This document shows, in pieces, positions 62,661-64,000 of a stretch of 64,000 bases of DNA. The notes beneath the pieces were generated by a model, which saw nothing but the letters and a program-made list of their open reading frames with translations, did no database searches and was not told where the DNA came from. Source of the DNA: Carnegiea gigantea (taxonomy: Eukaryota > Streptophyta > Magnoliopsida > Caryophyllales > Cactaceae); contig JAKOGI010002169.1 in assembly GCA_029747015.1 (NCBI GenBank), positions 62,001-126,000 of the forward strand. The letters are read 5' to 3'. Every line of letters starts with the position of its first letter. Within the stretch, counting starts at the first letter, position 1. Both the position numbers and the translations under genes were made by a program.

Positions 62661-64000
62661 GAAAAGTACATAATAGTGAACTTATGAGTATATGAAGGAT
62701 TGGCAATAATTAGGAAAAGTTTCCCATCAACTTTGAATTGGTAGCCATCAAGTAGGCAAAATGAAAAGGGTGACTACAAAAAATGGTTAAAACTAAGGTA
62801 GTGGTGGTTATGTCATCGAACAATTCAGAATTCTCCAGAGTAGATAACAAAATTCTAGCATCTAACAAGTGAAAGATTTAGCATGACATCCATTGAACAA
62901 CGAAAAACGTAACAAGGGACTTAAATGATAATGCAAATTAAGCACACTCAAACATGAGTAACTGGAAGGGATGAAATGAAGACGTTGGAAGTAACAGGAG
63001 GACGACTAGTATAAATAGTTGTCCACCCCATGTTTACACATTATATTACAGGGCAACATCATTATTCATAAGAAATGAAATGACTATACCATCAATTTTA
63101 GGAGTAGATGATAGGATCAAGGTAATCAAATGTTCTCTCCCATCAATAGAGATCGAACCGTATCTTTAATTTAGAATTAGTTATGCAAACGTATGAGTGT
63201 AAGGAAGGGTAAGCAAGGCTTTATGAACAAGTACACTTCAGATAAAAATAGGATAAGAATCCGTGACAATCAAAAGTGTTAGGGTTTTGACCATTCTTTA
63301 AGATTGAAAAGGATGGAATTCGATTAAAAAAGGAGTGTACCAAGTGAAAAGGATTGTATCCAATAAAATTAATGAGGTTCACAAACAAGTTCATTCATGC
63401 TAGAAAAGAAGCATGTGTATTCTTAAGGATCTATAAGGCTTTGAAGATATGAAGTAGAAAATAGGAGACAATATAGGGAAAAAGGCAAAGTTTAAGGAGA
63501 ATGTTCTTACATGGCAAAGAAAATGGCACTAATAATGACATTAATGAGTGCAAGGTATGTTAAATGATACAACATTAATACAAGAGATAAGCTTTATTTT
63601 GCAACTGGGGATGCCAATTAGAGCTCTTTAGATAAATCATTTAGATCAAGAGATAATGGAATAGTAAATAAATAATCAAAATGAAGATGCCTAAAGGAAA
63701 ACTATGTTATGATATGAGAATAATGGAGAATATTGCCAATAAGAGTCATTATTTCAATGAACATATAGTAGAATATGAAATGACAAGTAAAGGAGGACAA
63801 GATGGAACAAAGTAACTCTAAGCATGAACAACTCAGTAATGGATAGCAATAAGGATCAAATATTTCAAAAGATTGGTTACATGAAAGAAGAGAAGGCAGT
63901 CAACAATGATTAAAAGCCTAAGAAGTGGCATAAACATGCTATTTAAATTGTTGAGGAAATGGATAAAAAGCTAGTCAAACACTACCATCCTAGGAATAAA
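62661..64000 (-). other. Internal region of the second chromovirus without recognisable coding
   Basis: Purine-rich on the + strand, no RNase H or RT motif in the 1.3 kb upstream of the integrase relic, where they should be. The texture resembles 5500-6550 and 7400-8440 of the first element. The window ends here. Confidence 0.55.

Larger units (their letters stand above)
58371..64000 (-). mobile_element. Second Tekay/Del-like chromovirus, 3' half, continues past the window
   Basis: A long LTR (58371-61714), PPT, chromodomain relic and integrase relic in the order expected for the 3' end of a minus-strand chromovirus. The LTR shares landmarks with the one at 1320-4884: AATTACTTG after the start, ACCGCGGAAG-type motif, and AAAGTCACGCGGGTAAATTG...GATAATTGATGGGTCA near 58945-59010 versus GAAGCCGTACGGGTAAATGA...GATAACTAACAGGGTCA near 1928-1982. 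The left boundary is inferred; the 5' LTR is outside. Confidence 0.8.

Overview
The window is plant nuclear DNA, almost certainly from a eudicot with a repeat-rich genome; I cannot name the species from sequence alone. The evidence is a two-exon tau-class glutathione S-transferase gene, plant-type Ty3/gypsy chromoviruses and Athila-like elements, Ty1/copia elements, small DNA-transposon derivatives, and AT-rich DNA with no bacterial gene organisation. There is one apparently intact host gene. Nearly everything else is transposable-element DNA in nested layers. No rRNA or tRNA gene, CRISPR array or prokaryotic operon is visible.

Layout. (1) 1-13076: an old LTR split by an 11.4-kb minus-strand Ty3/gypsy element (1320-12703; LTRs about 3.5 kb, termini TGTAAT/ATTACA, 5-bp duplication GGCCA, initiator-Met-type primer site, ruined pol). 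(2) 13077-13950: minus-strand copia gag/protease relic. (3) 14.0-27.5 kb: a four-deep nest. A plus-strand gag-only ('TR-GAG'-like) element is broken by a minus-strand Athila-like element. That is broken by a minus-strand gag-only element, which carries a solo gypsy LTR. A decayed hAT-like element also interrupts the outermost gag. (4) 28018-38883: a near-complete plus-strand copia element (duplication TGGAT) interrupted in pol, just before reverse transcriptase, by a minus-strand gag-only element (31509-37212, duplication GTATA). (5) 39711-43371: the GST gene on the minus strand, with a 3-kb intron, a TATA-like box and a small MITE just upstream. (6) 44-47 kb: intergenic relics. (7) 47.2-48.9 kb: a tandem int-LTR-int-LTR derivative of a small LTR element. 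(8) 49.3-58.4 kb: two copies of a gypsy-type leader and gag relic flanking another minus-strand Athila/TR-GAG-like element (50228 to about 55942). (9) 58371-64000: the 3' half of a second minus-strand chromovirus (LTR, PPT, chromodomain and integrase relics), running off the window, with a Tourist-like element in its LTR.

The genes do not form a pathway. The GST would be a cytosolic detoxification enzyme expressed alone; the mobile elements are parasitic and mostly dead. Recurrent in-frame stops in positions conserved as Trp or Gln (TGG to TAG, CAA/CAG to TAA/TAG) fit decay by C-to-T change in silenced DNA. The most coherent unusual signal is the family of gag-only elements: three copies share one gag-like protein and appear to lack pol. 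The youngest copy carries a duplicated GC-rich hairpin near a TATA-like box in only one of its LTRs. Identities, ages and family names are judged by eye and from memory of the families; no alignment or search was run.
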